Assembly (NCBI RefSeq): GCF_900111875.1
Contig: NZ_FOJU01000001.1
Location: forward strand, 496,001 to 560,000
DNA from: Poseidonocella pacifica
GTDB lineage: Bacteria > Pseudomonadota > Alphaproteobacteria > Rhodobacterales > Rhodobacteraceae
Direction of reading: 5' to 3'
DNA: 64,000 nucleotides
Of the stretch, positions 54,008-63,326 are shown in pieces. Numbering within the stretch: the first letter of the stretch is position 1; each line of letters opens with the position of its first letter. A program made the position numbers and the translations under genes. The notes under the pieces are model-generated. The model worked only from the letters and a program-made list of their open reading frames with translations, was not told the DNA's origin and did no database searches.

Positions 54008-54675
54008 TGCGCGCGGCGGTTCTGGTTTTCCCCGGCTCCAACTGTGATCGTGACATGGCATTGGCGCTGGAACGGGCCGGGGCCGATGTGTCGATGGTCT
54101 GGCACAAGGAAACGGCGTTGCCCGATGGGGTTGATGTCGTCGGTGTACCGGGCGGCTTTTCCTATGGTGATTATCTGCGCTGCGGCGCGATTGCCGCCAA
54201 CTCCCCCATTTGCCGGTCGCTGGCGGCCCATGTGGAACGGGGCGGATATGCGTTCGGCATCTGCAACGGGTTTCAGGTGCTAACGGAAATGCGCCTTCTT
54301 CCCGGCGCGCTCCGGCGCAATGCGGGGCTGAAGTATATCTGCCGCAACGTGGGCCTGCGGGTTGAAACGCGCGATAGCGCTTTCACCTCCGGCTATGAGG
54401 TGGGGCAGGAGATTTCCGTTCCCATCGCCCACCATGATGGCAACTATTTTGTCGATCCCGATACGCTCAACCTGCTTGAGACGTCCGGCCGGATCGCCTT
54501 CCGCTACACCGACAACCCCAATGGTTCGCTCGGCGATATTGCCGGTGTTCTCAGCGAAAACCGGCGCGTCCTGGGCATGATGCCCCACCCCGAGCGTGCA
54601 TCCGAACCCTCGCAGGGCGGCACCGATGGCGCGGCATTCTTTGATGGGCTGTTGGGCGCGCTGGCTGAGGCGTGA
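54007..54675 (+). CDS. purQ: FGAM synthase glutaminase subunit PurQ
   Basis: A 222-residue class I glutamine amidotransferase. The nucleophile Cys lies in '[12 protein letters not shown]' and the His/Glu pair in '[11 protein letters not shown]'; the start '[15 protein letters not shown]' is typical. The ATG at 54007 is taken from the one-base overlap with purS. purL is not in the window. Confidence 0.97.
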   Translation: MRAAVLVFPGSNCDRDMALALERAGADVSMVWHKETALPDGVDVVGVPGGFSYGDYLRCGAIAANSPICRSLAAHVERGGYAFGICNGFQVLTEMRLLPGALRRNAGLKYICRNVGLRVETRDSAFTSGYEVGQEISVPIAHHDGNYFVDPDTLNLLETSGRIAFRYTDNPNGSLGDIAGVLSENRRVLGMMPHPERASEPSQGGTDGAAFFDGLLGALAEA

Positions 54676-54711
54676 CTTGAGCCTCACGGCTTGCAGGTCT
54701 AGGCTTTGTCG

Positions 54712-56481
54712 ATGAAGCAGGGTTTCCTGAAACGCGTCCTTCGGCCGCGGCGTGGCAGTTTCGGCTGGCGTGTGCGGCTGGCGATTTTGATGGTGGTGGC
54801 CGTGGCGACCGCCACCGTCCTTGTCACCAACGATTGGCTCACGACACGGTTCACGGAAAGCACGCGCAACAGGGCCGAGTTGCGGCTGGCGCTTTATAAC
54901 GGCAACCTCATCTCTGAGTTGCGGCGCAATTCGATTGTGCCACAGCTGTTGGCACGTGATCCCGCGCTGATCGGCGCATTGAACTCCTCGGATTATTCGC
55001 AATCGACCGCGCGGTTGATCTCGTTCGTGGATGAGATTGGCGCCGCATCCTTGATGTTGCTTGATATGGATGGGCGGGCCGTCGCGGCCACGGACCGCAA
55101 TCGCCTCGGCAGCACCCACGCCCAAACCCCTTATTTCGTGGATGCTTTGCGCTCCGCAGGGACGGTGTTTACCTCGCAACAGCGCGAGACCGGTGCCTAT
55201 GGGTTCACCTACTCCCGCCGGATCGAAAGTCAGGGCAACGCCGTCGGCGTGATTGTGGTGGAGGCGGATCTGGCCAAGTTTGAGCGAGCTTGGGCGGGGA
55301 TCTCCGATGCGGTGCTGGTGACCGACAGTGAAGGCACGATCATCCTCGCCACCGAGCCCCGCTGGCGCGGGCTGACCGAAGAAGAGGCTCTGAAGGAGCA
55401 ACCGGCGCAAGGCGCGATAGAGCGCGCGATCCGAGTCACCGCCGATTGGACGGCGCTCCCGGCGGATGCCTATCTCAAGGGTGAGGCCGTGATGCGGCTT
55501 GAGAGCCGGGTGCCGTTCCAAGGGTGGCGCATGGCATCCTTCACCACTTACGACAGTGTCCGGGAGCGGGTGAACGGCGTGATCGCGCTGGAGATCATGG
55601 CCTTTGCCATCCTGCTTTCGGGGATCTTCTACATCCTGAACCGCAAGACCACGCTCCGCATGGTGCTGTTTCAGCGGGAGTCAGCGGAACTTCGCGCGCT
55701 GAACCAACGGCTACAGCGGGAAATTGCCGAGCGAGAGAAGGTCCAGGAAGACCTTGCCGTCGCCGAACAGACGCTTGCGCAAAGCTCCAAACTGGCCGCG
55801 CTAGGCGAGATGTCAGCCGCGGTCAGTCACGAACTGAACCAGCCGCTTGCCGCCATGCGCACCTATCTGGCGGGGGCCAAACTCCTGCTCAATCGGAACC
55901 GGCCCGAAGAGGCGCTATCGTCCTTTAGCCGGATTGACGATCTGATCGGACGGATGGGGGCCATCACGCGACAGCTCAAGAGCTATGCCCGCAAAGGGGG
56001 GGAGCCACTTGCCCCCGTCAACGTGGGTGAGGCGCTGTTGTCAGCAATTTCCCTGATGGAACCGCAGCTTCGCCAGCGTCACGTACGGATCGAACGGGCC
56101 ATTCCGGACCGCCCTGTTCTGGTGATGGGTGACCGGGTGCGGCTTGAACAGGTGATGATCAATCTGTTGCGCAATGCGATCGACGCCACCAAGGGCGTGC
56201 GGGAGCCGCGGATCGACGTGATCCTCGCTGCCGGTGAAACGGCGAGCCTGACGGTGCGTGACAACGGGCCGGGCATCGAGGATCTCGATGCGCTGTTCGA
56301 GCCCTTCTACACCACCAAGCAGCCCGGCGATGGGGTAGGGCTGGGGCTTGCCATTTCCTCGGGGATCGTCAACGACCTCGGCGGACGGTTGACCGCGCGA
56401 AACGGTCAGGGCGGAGGCGCGGTCTTTGAAGTACAGCTTCCGATCCTAGATGAGGATCATGGCCGCGAAGCGGCAGAGTAA
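54712..56481 (+). CDS. dctB: C4-dicarboxylate-type sensor histidine kinase DctB-like
   Basis: A 589-residue kinase of the DctB family. A transmembrane helix (~20-42), a periplasmic double-Cache sensor (~45-290), a second helix (~290-310), a coiled coil and then the kinase core: His373 in 'VSHELNQPLAAMR', N box 'INLLRNAIDATKG', 'DNGPGIED', 'GVGLGLAIS'. DctB senses C4-dicarboxylates and phosphorylates DctD. ATG at 54712 is chosen over a TTG two codons earlier. No dct transporter adjoins it; the TRAP genes at 4.4-6.3 kb are distant. Confidence 0.9.
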   Translation: MKQGFLKRVLRPRRGSFGWRVRLAILMVVAVATATVLVTNDWLTTRFTESTRNRAELRLALYNGNLISELRRNSIVPQLLARDPALIGALNSSDYSQSTARLISFVDEIGAASLMLLDMDGRAVAATDRNRLGSTHAQTPYFVDALRSAGTVFTSQQRETGAYGFTYSRRIESQGNAVGVIVVEADLAKFERAWAGISDAVLVTDSEGTIILATEPRWRGLTEEEALKEQPAQGAIERAIRVTADWTALPADAYLKGEAVMRLESRVPFQGWRMASFTTYDSVRERVNGVIALEIMAFAILLSGIFYILNRKTTLRMVLFQRESAELRALNQRLQREIAEREKVQEDLAVAEQTLAQSSKLAALGEMSAAVSHELNQPLAAMRTYLAGAKLLLNRNRPEEALSSFSRIDDLIGRMGAITRQLKSYARKGGEPLAPVNVGEALLSAISLMEPQLRQRHVRIERAIPDRPVLVMGDRVRLEQVMINLLRNAIDATKGVREPRIDVILAAGETASLTVRDNGPGIEDLDALFEPFYTTKQPGDGVGLGLAISSGIVNDLGGRLTARNGQGGGAVFEVQLPILDEDHGREAAE

Positions 56482-56547
56482 ACACGCCCGCAACGTCGGG
56501 GCGGTGCAAGAGCAATGGCGGCAGGAGCCGCAGAAGGTGGGTGAAGC

Positions 56548-57882
56548 ATGGCCAAGGCAATGAAAATCGCGATTGTTGATGATGAGAAGGACATGCGCCA
56601 GTCCATCAGCCAGTGGTTGGCGCTCTCCGGCTACGATACCGAAGCCTTTGCGAGCGCCGAAGAAGCGCTCAAGGCGATCGGGCCGGATTACCCCGGAATC
56701 GTGGTGAGCGATATCCGGATGCCCGGCATGGACGGGATGACCTTTCTGAAAAAGCTGATGGGAACCGATTCCTCGCTTCCCGTCATCATGATCACCGGCC
56801 ATGGCGATGTTCCGATGGCGGTAGAAGCGATGCGCCTTGGCGCGTTCGACTTTCTCGAAAAGCCGTTCAACCCCGATCAGATGACGCGCCTTGCCAAGCG
56901 CGCGTCGGCGCAGCGGCGCTTGACCCTCGACAACCGTGCCTTGCGCCGCGAATTGTCCGATGGTGGCGAAATCATGAAGAAGATCATCGGCAGTTCGCCT
57001 TCGATGGAGCGGCTGCGCGAGGATATCCTCGATCTCGGGCAGGCCGATGGCCACGTTCTGATCGACGGCGAAACGGGGACAGGCAAGACACTAACCGCCC
57101 ACGCGCTGCATGCGGTTGGCGCGCGTGCGGGCAAGAAATTCGTGCTCATCTCCTGCTCTGCGCTGGAGGAACAAGCGTTGTCGCGCCGTCTCTTCGGACC
57201 GGTTCTGGAGGATGACACGACGCTTCCCGCCATTGAAGAGGCGCGAGGGGGCACGCTTGTGCTGGAGGACATCGAAGCCCTGTCGGACGCACTGCAGGCT
57301 CAGCTTCTGCAAGCCATCAACGATCAGGGCACCCCGTCAGAGACGCGCATCACCGCGATCTGCAACATGCAGGACGAGGGGCGCACCTGCGAAGATGCGC
57401 TGCGGCCGGATCTTTTCTACCGGCTTGCCGCCTTGCGGATCACGATGCCCCCACTCCGCCAGCGGGGGGAGGATATCCTGACGCTGTTCACGAGCCTTTG
57501 CGATCAGTTCGCGGATGAGTATGGCTGCGACGCCCCGAAGGTCACGGCGCAGGAAGCGGCCCAGCTTTTGCAAGCGCCATGGCCGGGCAATGTGCGGCAA
57601 CTTATCAACGTGGCCGAACGCGCGGTGCTGCAATCGCGGCGCGGGTCCGGCACAATTGCCTCGCTACTTATGTCCGACAACGAAGAAATCCGCCCTGTGG
57701 TGACCACCGAAGGCAAGCCGCTCAAGGAATATGTGGAGCATTTCGAGCGCATGTTGATCGACAACACGATGCGCCGGCATAAAGGCTCCATATCCAGCGT
57801 CATGGAGGAACTTTGCCTGCCGCGCCGGACCCTGAACGAAAAAATGGCTAAATACGGCCTTCAGCGGGCCGATTACCTCTAG
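56548..57882 (+). CDS. dctD: DctD-type response regulator lacking the sigma-54 loop
   Basis: A 444-residue NtrC-family regulator: receiver (1-125, acceptor Asp55 in 'VSDIRMPG'), AAA+ domain (~145-375), Fis-type helix-turn-helix (~400-440, 'SISSVMEELCLPRRTLNEKM'). Walker A 'GETGTGKT' (174-181) and the arginine-finger region 'LRPDLFYRLA' are present. The GAFTGA loop that contacts sigma-54 is absent: 'RRLFGPVLEDDTTLPAIEEA' leads straight into 'GGTLVLEDIE', where Walker B is ED (240-241) not DE. It therefore probably does not activate sigma-54 in the standard way. Confidence 0.9.
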   Translation: MAKAMKIAIVDDEKDMRQSISQWLALSGYDTEAFASAEEALKAIGPDYPGIVVSDIRMPGMDGMTFLKKLMGTDSSLPVIMITGHGDVPMAVEAMRLGAFDFLEKPFNPDQMTRLAKRASAQRRLTLDNRALRRELSDGGEIMKKIIGSSPSMERLREDILDLGQADGHVLIDGETGTGKTLTAHALHAVGARAGKKFVLISCSALEEQALSRRLFGPVLEDDTTLPAIEEARGGTLVLEDIEALSDALQAQLLQAINDQGTPSETRITAICNMQDEGRTCEDALRPDLFYRLAALRITMPPLRQRGEDILTLFTSLCDQFADEYGCDAPKVTAQEAAQLLQAPWPGNVRQLINVAERAVLQSRRGSGTIASLLMSDNEEIRPVVTTEGKPLKEYVEHFERMLIDNTMRRHKGSISSVMEELCLPRRTLNEKMAKYGLQRADYL

Positions 57883-58278
57883 CGAGAGCGCGCGTATGAC
57901 GATTGTGCATTGTCATTCGCCTGTCGCTGGTTTTATGTACACTAGAGAGCGTATTTCCTTAACGAAAATCGCTCCAACCGAGAATTTCACCGTTCGGATG
58001 TGAGGCAGGTTTGCCCGTTTGAATGGATGGACGAGGCCCGTTCGCGGGCCACAAGACTGGCCCGGAACGCGCCAAGCGACGGGCCTCACGAGTGGCGCGG
58101 CGCTATGCGCGCGTCGGAGAAGAAACGCGATGAAGCGCGCGAAACTGGCAGAGTCAGAAGCAGGTACAGGCGGAAACCGCCTGTCGTGCCGCGCGTATCC
58201 CCTCGCCCAGACAAGACATGCCCCGCCCGGACTTCGCTCCAATGCGTTTGTCCGCCCGAGGCCATGCAAACGGAAACA
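57883..58278. other. Long structured leader of rne
   Basis: No gene is supported in these 396 bases; a minus-strand reading of 132 residues shows no domain. The stretch probably contains the rne promoter (an AT-rich area near 57930-57975) and a long 5' untranslated region. A nine-base stem GAGGCCCGT (58033-58041) / ACGGGCCTC (58079-58087) encloses a second stem CGGGCC/GGCCCG (58045-58050, 58059-58064). Confidence 0.6.
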
Positions 58279-60963
58279 ATGCCCAAGAAAATGCTTATCG
58301 ATGCCACCCACGCAGAGGAAACTCGCGTCGTGGTGGTTGACGGAAACAAGGTTGAGGAATTCGACTTTGAATCAGAAAACAAACGGCAACTCGCCGGAAA
58401 TATCTATCTAGCCAAGGTCACGCGCGTAGAGCCGTCGCTTCAGGCGGCCTTCGTCGATTACGGCGGCAACCGGCACGGGTTTCTCGCCTTTTCTGAAATT
58501 CATCCCGATTACTACCAGATCCCGGTCGCTGACCGCGAGGCGCTTCTCGAAGAAGAGCGCGCCTATGTTGAGGCACAGCGCCGCGACGAGGATGACGAAG
58601 AAAGCCCCAAGCGCCGCAGTCGTTCGCGCCGTGCACCGAAAGCTGAGAAGACCGGGACCGAAGATGCCGTCGCCACCCGCGAGATAGACGGGATGGAGAC
58701 CATCGACCTCGATCCTGACGCGGGTTCGGAAGACAAGTCCGGCGCGCCCGAAGGCTCTTCGCCCATGGAAACCGTGGCCGAGACCCCGGTTGAAACCCCT
58801 GCGGCGGAAGAAGCCCCCGAGGCCGAGGACACCGAGGTTGAGGACGTCCGCGAAGTGGCGTCTGCCGATGATGATAGTGCGGAGATCGAATCCGTCGCCG
58901 ATGAGGACGACAGTGAGGATATCCGCCCCGTTCGCAAACCGCGCCCCCGGAAATACAAAATCCAGGAAGTGGTCAAGGTTCGCCAGATCCTGCTCGTGCA
59001 GGTCGTCAAGGAAGAACGCGGCAACAAGGGCGCTGCGCTGACCACCTATCTGTCGCTCGCCGGTCGCTATTGCGTTCTGATGCCCAATACCGCCCGAGGC
59101 GGTGGGATTTCCCGCAAGATCACGAACGCTCCGGACCGTAAGAAGCTCAAGGAAATTGCCGCAGAGATCGACGTGCCGACCGGCGCGGGCCTGATCATTC
59201 GCACGGCCGGTGCGAAGCGGACAAAATCCGAGATCAAGCGCGACTATGAATACCTGCAACGGCTTTGGGAGCAGATCCGCGAGCTGACCCTCAAATCCAT
59301 CGCCCCGGCGAAGATCTATGAAGAGGGTAACCTCATCAAACGGTCGATCCGCGACCTTTATAATCGCGAGATCGACGAGGTTCTGGTCGAAGGCGAGGCG
59401 GGCTATCGCGTGGCCAAGGACTTCATGAAGATGATCATGCCGTCCCATGCCAAGAACGTGAAACACTATCAGGACGCGATGCCACTCTTTGCGCGCAGCC
59501 AAGTGGAAGGCTACCTCGCGGGGATGTTCAACCCGACGGTCCAGCTCAAATCCGGCGGCTATATCGTCATCGGTGTGACCGAGGCGCTCGTCGCGATCGA
59601 CGTGAACTCGGGCCGGGCGACCAAGGAAGGCTCGATCGAGGAAACCGCGCTTCGGACCAACCTCGAAGCGGCGGAAGAGGTCGCGCGCCAATTGCGGCTT
59701 CGGGATCTCGCGGGTCTGATCGTCATCGACTTCATCGACATGGATGAGCGGAAAAACAACGCCGCCGTCGAGAAAAAGATGAAGGACAAGCTCAAAACGG
59801 ATCGGGCACGTATTCAGGTCGGGCGCATCTCGGGCTTTGGCCTTCTGGAGATGTCACGTCAGCGCCTGCGCCCGGGCATGATCGAAGCGACAACACAGCC
59901 TTGTTCGCATTGCCATGGCACGGGTTTGCTGCGCTCGGATGATAACGTTGCTCTCTCGATCCTTCGTCAGATCGAAGAAGAGGGCGTTCGCGGCCGCTCC
60001 CGCGAGGTGCTCGTCAAGTGCCCCGTGGCCGTCGCGAACTATCTGATCAACCAAAAGCGTGATCACGTCGCCCAGATTGAGGTGCGTTATAGCTTGTCTG
60101 TGCGCATCGAAGCGGATGCGACAATGGTCAGCCCGGACTTCACGATGGAGAAGTTCAAGACTGCGATCCGCAATATCGCCGCCGTCGCCGCACCGGTTGT
60201 CTCCGTTGATACGTCCCTGATGGATGCCATCGATGCGCAGGCCGTCGAAGAGCCGGACGAAGAGATCGAGGACGAAGTCAACGACGTCCCGGAGACCGTT
60301 GAGGCGGAAGAAACACCATCGCCCAAGAAGCGCCGTCGTCGGCGTCGTCGGCGGAAGTCCAACGGTGCGGAGGGCGAGAACGGGACCGATACCGACGCCT
60401 CAAATGAGGGCGAAAGCACCAACGAAGCCGCCCCCGCAGAGGCATCGGAGACCGAAGCCGAGACCCCTGCAGAAGAGGGTGAGGAAAAGCCCAAGCGCAA
60501 GCGGACCCGTTCGCGGAGCCGTCGCAAGAGCGCCGATGCAGTGACGCCCGTCGAGGGCGAAGCCGCAGGCGCGAGCGAGGAAACTTCCGCAGAGGCGCAA
60601 CCCGAGGCGGAGGCCGCAGAGCCCGAGGCTGAAGAAAAGCCCAAGCCGAAGCGGACCCGTAGCCGGAGGAAGCCCGCCGCCGAGAAGACAGAGGCCCCCG
60701 CGGCAGAAGCACCCACCGACGCAGTGGAATCAGCCCCCGTAGCGGCCACGGAGCCCGCTGCCGAGCAAGCACCGGAGCCGGTTGCCGAAACAGCAGCAGA
60801 GCCGGAACGGGCGGCGGAGCCGACACCGGAACCCGAAGCGGCGCAGGAGGCAAAACCCCAGCCCGCAGAGCAGACGCAGGAACCCGAACCGGCGCTCGCG
60901 GAGGCGGAACCGGACGACAGTTCCAAGCCCAAGCGTCGCGGCTGGTGGTCGCTCGGTCGCTAA
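58279..60963 (+). CDS. rne: Ribonuclease E
   Basis: An 894-residue endoribonuclease, core of the RNA degradosome. The S1 domain begins near residue 35 and is interrupted by an acidic, low-complexity insertion of about 120 residues (~95-215) before resuming at 'RKYKIQEVVKVRQILLVQVV'. The catalytic DNase-I-like part has 'VAIDVNSG' and 'GLIVIDFIDM'; the zinc-link cysteines are Cys542 and Cys545 ('CSHCHGTG'). From ~650 the tail is disordered, with alternating acidic runs and basic clusters ('KKRRRRRRRRK'), likely RNA- and partner-binding. The ATG at 58279 has GGAAAC upstream. Confidence 0.94.
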   Translation: MPKKMLIDATHAEETRVVVVDGNKVEEFDFESENKRQLAGNIYLAKVTRVEPSLQAAFVDYGGNRHGFLAFSEIHPDYYQIPVADREALLEEERAYVEAQRRDEDDEESPKRRSRSRRAPKAEKTGTEDAVATREIDGMETIDLDPDAGSEDKSGAPEGSSPMETVAETPVETPAAEEAPEAEDTEVEDVREVASADDDSAEIESVADEDDSEDIRPVRKPRPRKYKIQEVVKVRQILLVQVVKEERGNKGAALTTYLSLAGRYCVLMPNTARGGGISRKITNAPDRKKLKEIAAEIDVPTGAGLIIRTAGAKRTKSEIKRDYEYLQRLWEQIRELTLKSIAPAKIYEEGNLIKRSIRDLYNREIDEVLVEGEAGYRVAKDFMKMIMPSHAKNVKHYQDAMPLFARSQVEGYLAGMFNPTVQLKSGGYIVIGVTEALVAIDVNSGRATKEGSIEETALRTNLEAAEEVARQLRLRDLAGLIVIDFIDMDERKNNAAVEKKMKDKLKTDRARIQVGRISGFGLLEMSRQRLRPGMIEATTQPCSHCHGTGLLRSDDNVALSILRQIEEEGVRGRSREVLVKCPVAVANYLINQKRDHVAQIEVRYSLSVRIEADATMVSPDFTMEKFKTAIRNIAAVAAPVVSVDTSLMDAIDAQAVEEPDEEIEDEVNDVPETVEAEETPSPKKRRRRRRRRKSNGAEGENGTDTDASNEGESTNEAAPAEASETEAETPAEEGEEKPKRKRTRSRSRRKSADAVTPVEGEAAGASEETSAEAQPEAEAAEPEAEEKPKPKRTRSRRKPAAEKTEAPAAEAPTDAVESAPVAATEPAAEQAPEPVAETAAEPERAAEPTPEPEAAQEAKPQPAEQTQEPEPALAEAEPDDSSKPKRRGWWSLGR

Positions 60964-60970
60964 AAGAAAA

Positions 60971-61003
60971 CGAGGCCCTTCGGATCCCTCCGGAGGGCCT
61001 TTC
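60971..61003. terminator. Terminator between rne and the TusA-like gene
   Basis: AGGCCCT (60973-60979) pairs with AGGGCCT (60994-61000), with an inner TCGG/CCGG-type pairing; TTTC follows on the plus strand. It lies just after the rne stop and before the convergent tusA-like stop, so it may serve both. Confidence 0.75.
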
Positions 61004-61015
61004 TCTTTGCGGTGC

Positions 61016-61243
61016 TCAGACTTTGCGAATGTAGTAAAGCTGTACCGGGCCATCCGTCTCCGTCGTGAGGAGGGTATGCCCGGCCTCGGTACAGAAATGG
61101 GGCACGTCGATCACCGCTGCGGGGTCATCTGCACGCAGGCAGAGTATCTGACCCGTCTCAAGCGCCTTGATCCGCTTGCGGGCCTTGAGAACCGGAAGCG
61201 GGCAAAGAAGCCCCACCGCATCGATTTCGATATCTGCTTTCAT
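61016..61243 (-). CDS. TusA-family sulfurtransferase
   Basis: A 75-residue sulfur carrier with the CPxP active-site motif 'GLLCPLPVLKARK' (Cys14). TusA-like proteins pass persulfide sulfur to tRNA thiolation, molybdenum cofactor or sulfur oxidation systems. Which one applies here cannot be told; no tus or sox gene adjoins it. It converges on rne. Confidence 0.92.
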   Translation of the reverse strand: MKADIEIDAVGLLCPLPVLKARKRIKALETGQILCLRADDPAAVIDVPHFCTEAGHTLLTTETDGPVQLYYIRKV

Positions 61244-61358
61244 AGCACCTGATTAGCCGAATTCGGCGGCGGTGCAAACGCGGCAATCGCGCCGCAGGCA
61301 CGCGGTTGTGACAAGGTGGTTGGTGACGCCATGCATTCGATCAGATAGCACCTGTAGC

Positions 61359-62108
61359 ATGTTCGGATTCGACATCATCGACGCCAGCTTTCTGCCGGCA
61401 ATGGCCATCGCTCTCTTTGCGGGTGGGCTTTCATTCCTGTCACCTTGCGTCTTGCCGATCGTGCCGCCGTATCTGGCTTATATGGGCGGCGTGACGGTCT
61501 CCGATCTTTCGGCCTCGCGGGCACGGGCCAAGATCATGCTGCCTGCGCTCTTCTTCGTGTTGGGGCTGTCGACCGTGTTCCTGCTCATGGGATTCGCGGC
61601 ATCGGCTGCGGGCGCGCTCTTTCTCGCCTATCAGGAATGGTTCGGTATCGCGGCAGGGCTGGTCGTGATGATCTTCGGGCTGCACTTCCTCGGGATTTTT
61701 CGCATCGCAGCCTTCAACCGTGAGGCACGGATAGACGCTGGAGATCGGGGCGGTTCGGCCTTGGGCGCTTACGTGCTGGGCCTCGCCTTTGCGTTCGGGT
61801 GGACCCCGTGCATCGGCCCGCAACTCGGCGCAATCCTCTCGCTCGCGGCGGCTGATGGATCCGTGGTGCGTGGGACAGTGCTGCTTGGGGTGTATGCCGC
61901 AGGCTTGGGTGTTCCTTTCCTGCTCGTGGCCGCCTTCTTGCCACGTCTCGGCGGGCTCATGGCATGGATGAAGCGGCACATGGAACAGATCGAACGGATC
62001 ATGGGGCTGCTTCTGTGGACCATCGGTTTGATGATGCTCACCGGGGGGTTCTCCGATCTGTCTTACTGGTTGCTAGAGACGTTCCCCGGTCTTGCCCGTC
62101 TCGGTTGA
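61359..62108 (+). CDS. ccdA: Cytochrome c biogenesis protein CcdA
   Basis: A 249-residue inner-membrane protein carrying reducing equivalents from cytoplasmic thioredoxin to periplasmic CcmG. It has six transmembrane segments, with the two reactive cysteines in 'SFLSPCVLPIVPPYL' and 'FGWTPCIGPQLG'. The ATG at 61359 gives the normal length; a longer frame begins upstream. It complements the ccm operon at the other end of the window. Confidence 0.94.
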   Translation: MFGFDIIDASFLPAMAIALFAGGLSFLSPCVLPIVPPYLAYMGGVTVSDLSASRARAKIMLPALFFVLGLSTVFLLMGFAASAAGALFLAYQEWFGIAAGLVVMIFGLHFLGIFRIAAFNREARIDAGDRGGSALGAYVLGLAFAFGWTPCIGPQLGAILSLAAADGSVVRGTVLLGVYAAGLGVPFLLVAAFLPRLGGLMAWMKRHMEQIERIMGLLLWTIGLMMLTGGFSDLSYWLLETFPGLARLG

Positions 62109-62165
62109 GGCTTTCTCCTTCGCTGCAGCGCATGTAGGCTTTCGGTCGAGCAGCAGAGGTAAAAC

Positions 62166-63326
62166 GTGGCGGGTGATGTAAGGACACGGGCGGTTTTCTA
62201 CATTCCGGGCTTCGATCCATTTCCGCCGCGCCGCTACCGCGAGTTGTACCGGCGCGAGGCGGCGCAGCAGGCGCAGATTTCCGGCTACCGGCTCAAACTT
62301 CGGGGCGAGGGTTCGGCCCGCTGGGTGGTCGAAGCAGAGATTGACGGGGTGGCGACCCGCTCGGAGTTCGAAGTGCTTTCATGGTCCGATCTCGTGCAAA
62401 GGGGCATGGGCGGGGGAATCGGCGCAAGCTACATCCAGCTTTTATCGGTCATGCGGGCCTATCTCGGCTCCGGGGCCTTTCCCGCAATGTTGCGCCTGCG
62501 GAAGGGGCCTGTGCTCGCCGCCCTCTATCCCGTTCTGATGCTCCTGGGGCAACTCTTCTTTGCGATCTTGCTTGGGGTCATTCTGGGCGGGGTGCACTGG
62601 GCGCTTGGGGCGGCGGCGTTCGCCGCGGTGCTTTGGGCTGGCTACCGCGCCGACCGGTACCTCTACGCCTATTACCTGCTGCACGATTATGCCTACACCG
62701 CCCGCGATGGCGGAGAGATTTCGCATGAATTGTCGGATCGACTGGCCACGTTCACGGCACGTATTCGCGAGGCGTTGGAGGGAGATGTCGACGAAGTGCT
62801 CGTGGTCGGGCATTCTTCGGGTGCCCATCTTGCTGTGATCGCGCTGGCCGATCTGCTGCGTGGCGGCGCGCCCGCCGGTCCGCAGCTTTCGCTTCTCACC
62901 TTGGGGCACGTTACCCCCATGGCGGCCTTTCTTCCTCGGGCTTGGCGACTGCGCCGCGATTTGCGGGCTCTCTCCACGGCGGAGGGGTTGAACTGGGTTG
63001 ATGTGACTGCTCCGGGCGATGGCTGCTGTTTTGCGCTATGCGATCCGGTGGCGGTCTGCGGGGTTGCCCCAGAGGCGCAGACGCTGCCCCTCGTGATGTC
63101 AGCGCGGTTCTCGGAAACCCTCTCAGCAGAGCGTCAGCGCCAAATGCGCTGGCGGTTTTTCCGGATCCACTTCCAGTATCTTTGCGCTTTCGACGCCCCG
63201 ATGGATTACGATTACTTCGCTATCACGGCTGGTCCGACCTCCCTTGGCGCGCGTTTCAAAGGTCGTGCGCATTCCCCCTCCCGGATCGCACGCGCCGCAT
63301 CACCGCATCGGAGCCTGTCGCCATGA
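62166..63326 (+). CDS. Alpha/beta hydrolase-like membrane protein
   Basis: A 386-residue protein of unknown function. An early strand-loop 'VFYIPGFDPFPP' resembles the oxyanion region of an alpha/beta hydrolase; a hydrophobic hairpin (about residues 115-160) follows; the nucleophile elbow 'VVGHSSGAH' places the predicted Ser at 217. A Cys-rich 'GDGCCFALCDPVAVCG' is near 280. GTG at 62166 with AGAGGT is the likely start. It overlaps the P450 start by four bases, suggesting they act together, perhaps on a lipid. Confidence 0.78.
   Translation: MAGDVRTRAVFYIPGFDPFPPRRYRELYRREAAQQAQISGYRLKLRGEGSARWVVEAEIDGVATRSEFEVLSWSDLVQRGMGGGIGASYIQLLSVMRAYLGSGAFPAMLRLRKGPVLAALYPVLMLLGQLFFAILLGVILGGVHWALGAAAFAAVLWAGYRADRYLYAYYLLHDYAYTARDGGEISHELSDRLATFTARIREALEGDVDEVLVVGHSSGAHLAVIALADLLRGGAPAGPQLSLLTLGHVTPMAAFLPRAWRLRRDLRALSTAEGLNWVDVTAPGDGCCFALCDPVAVCGVAPEAQTLPLVMSARFSETLSAERQRQMRWRFFRIHFQYLCAFDAPMDYDYFAITAGPTSLGARFKGRAHSPSRIARAASPHRSLSP

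Noticed and set aside
52523-54061. Minus-strand 512-codon reading over purC and purS
   Set aside because: Shadow of the purine genes; the true minus-strand gene in this area is the DUF1476 gene only.
57913-58311. Minus-strand 132-codon reading in the rne leader
   Set aside because: No domain; overlaps the start of rne and the structured leader.
60224-60932. Repeats in the 3' part of rne as a tandem DNA repeat locus
   Set aside because: They encode the usual disordered Lys/Arg- and Glu/Ala-rich RNase E tail and are imperfect; protein low complexity explains them.
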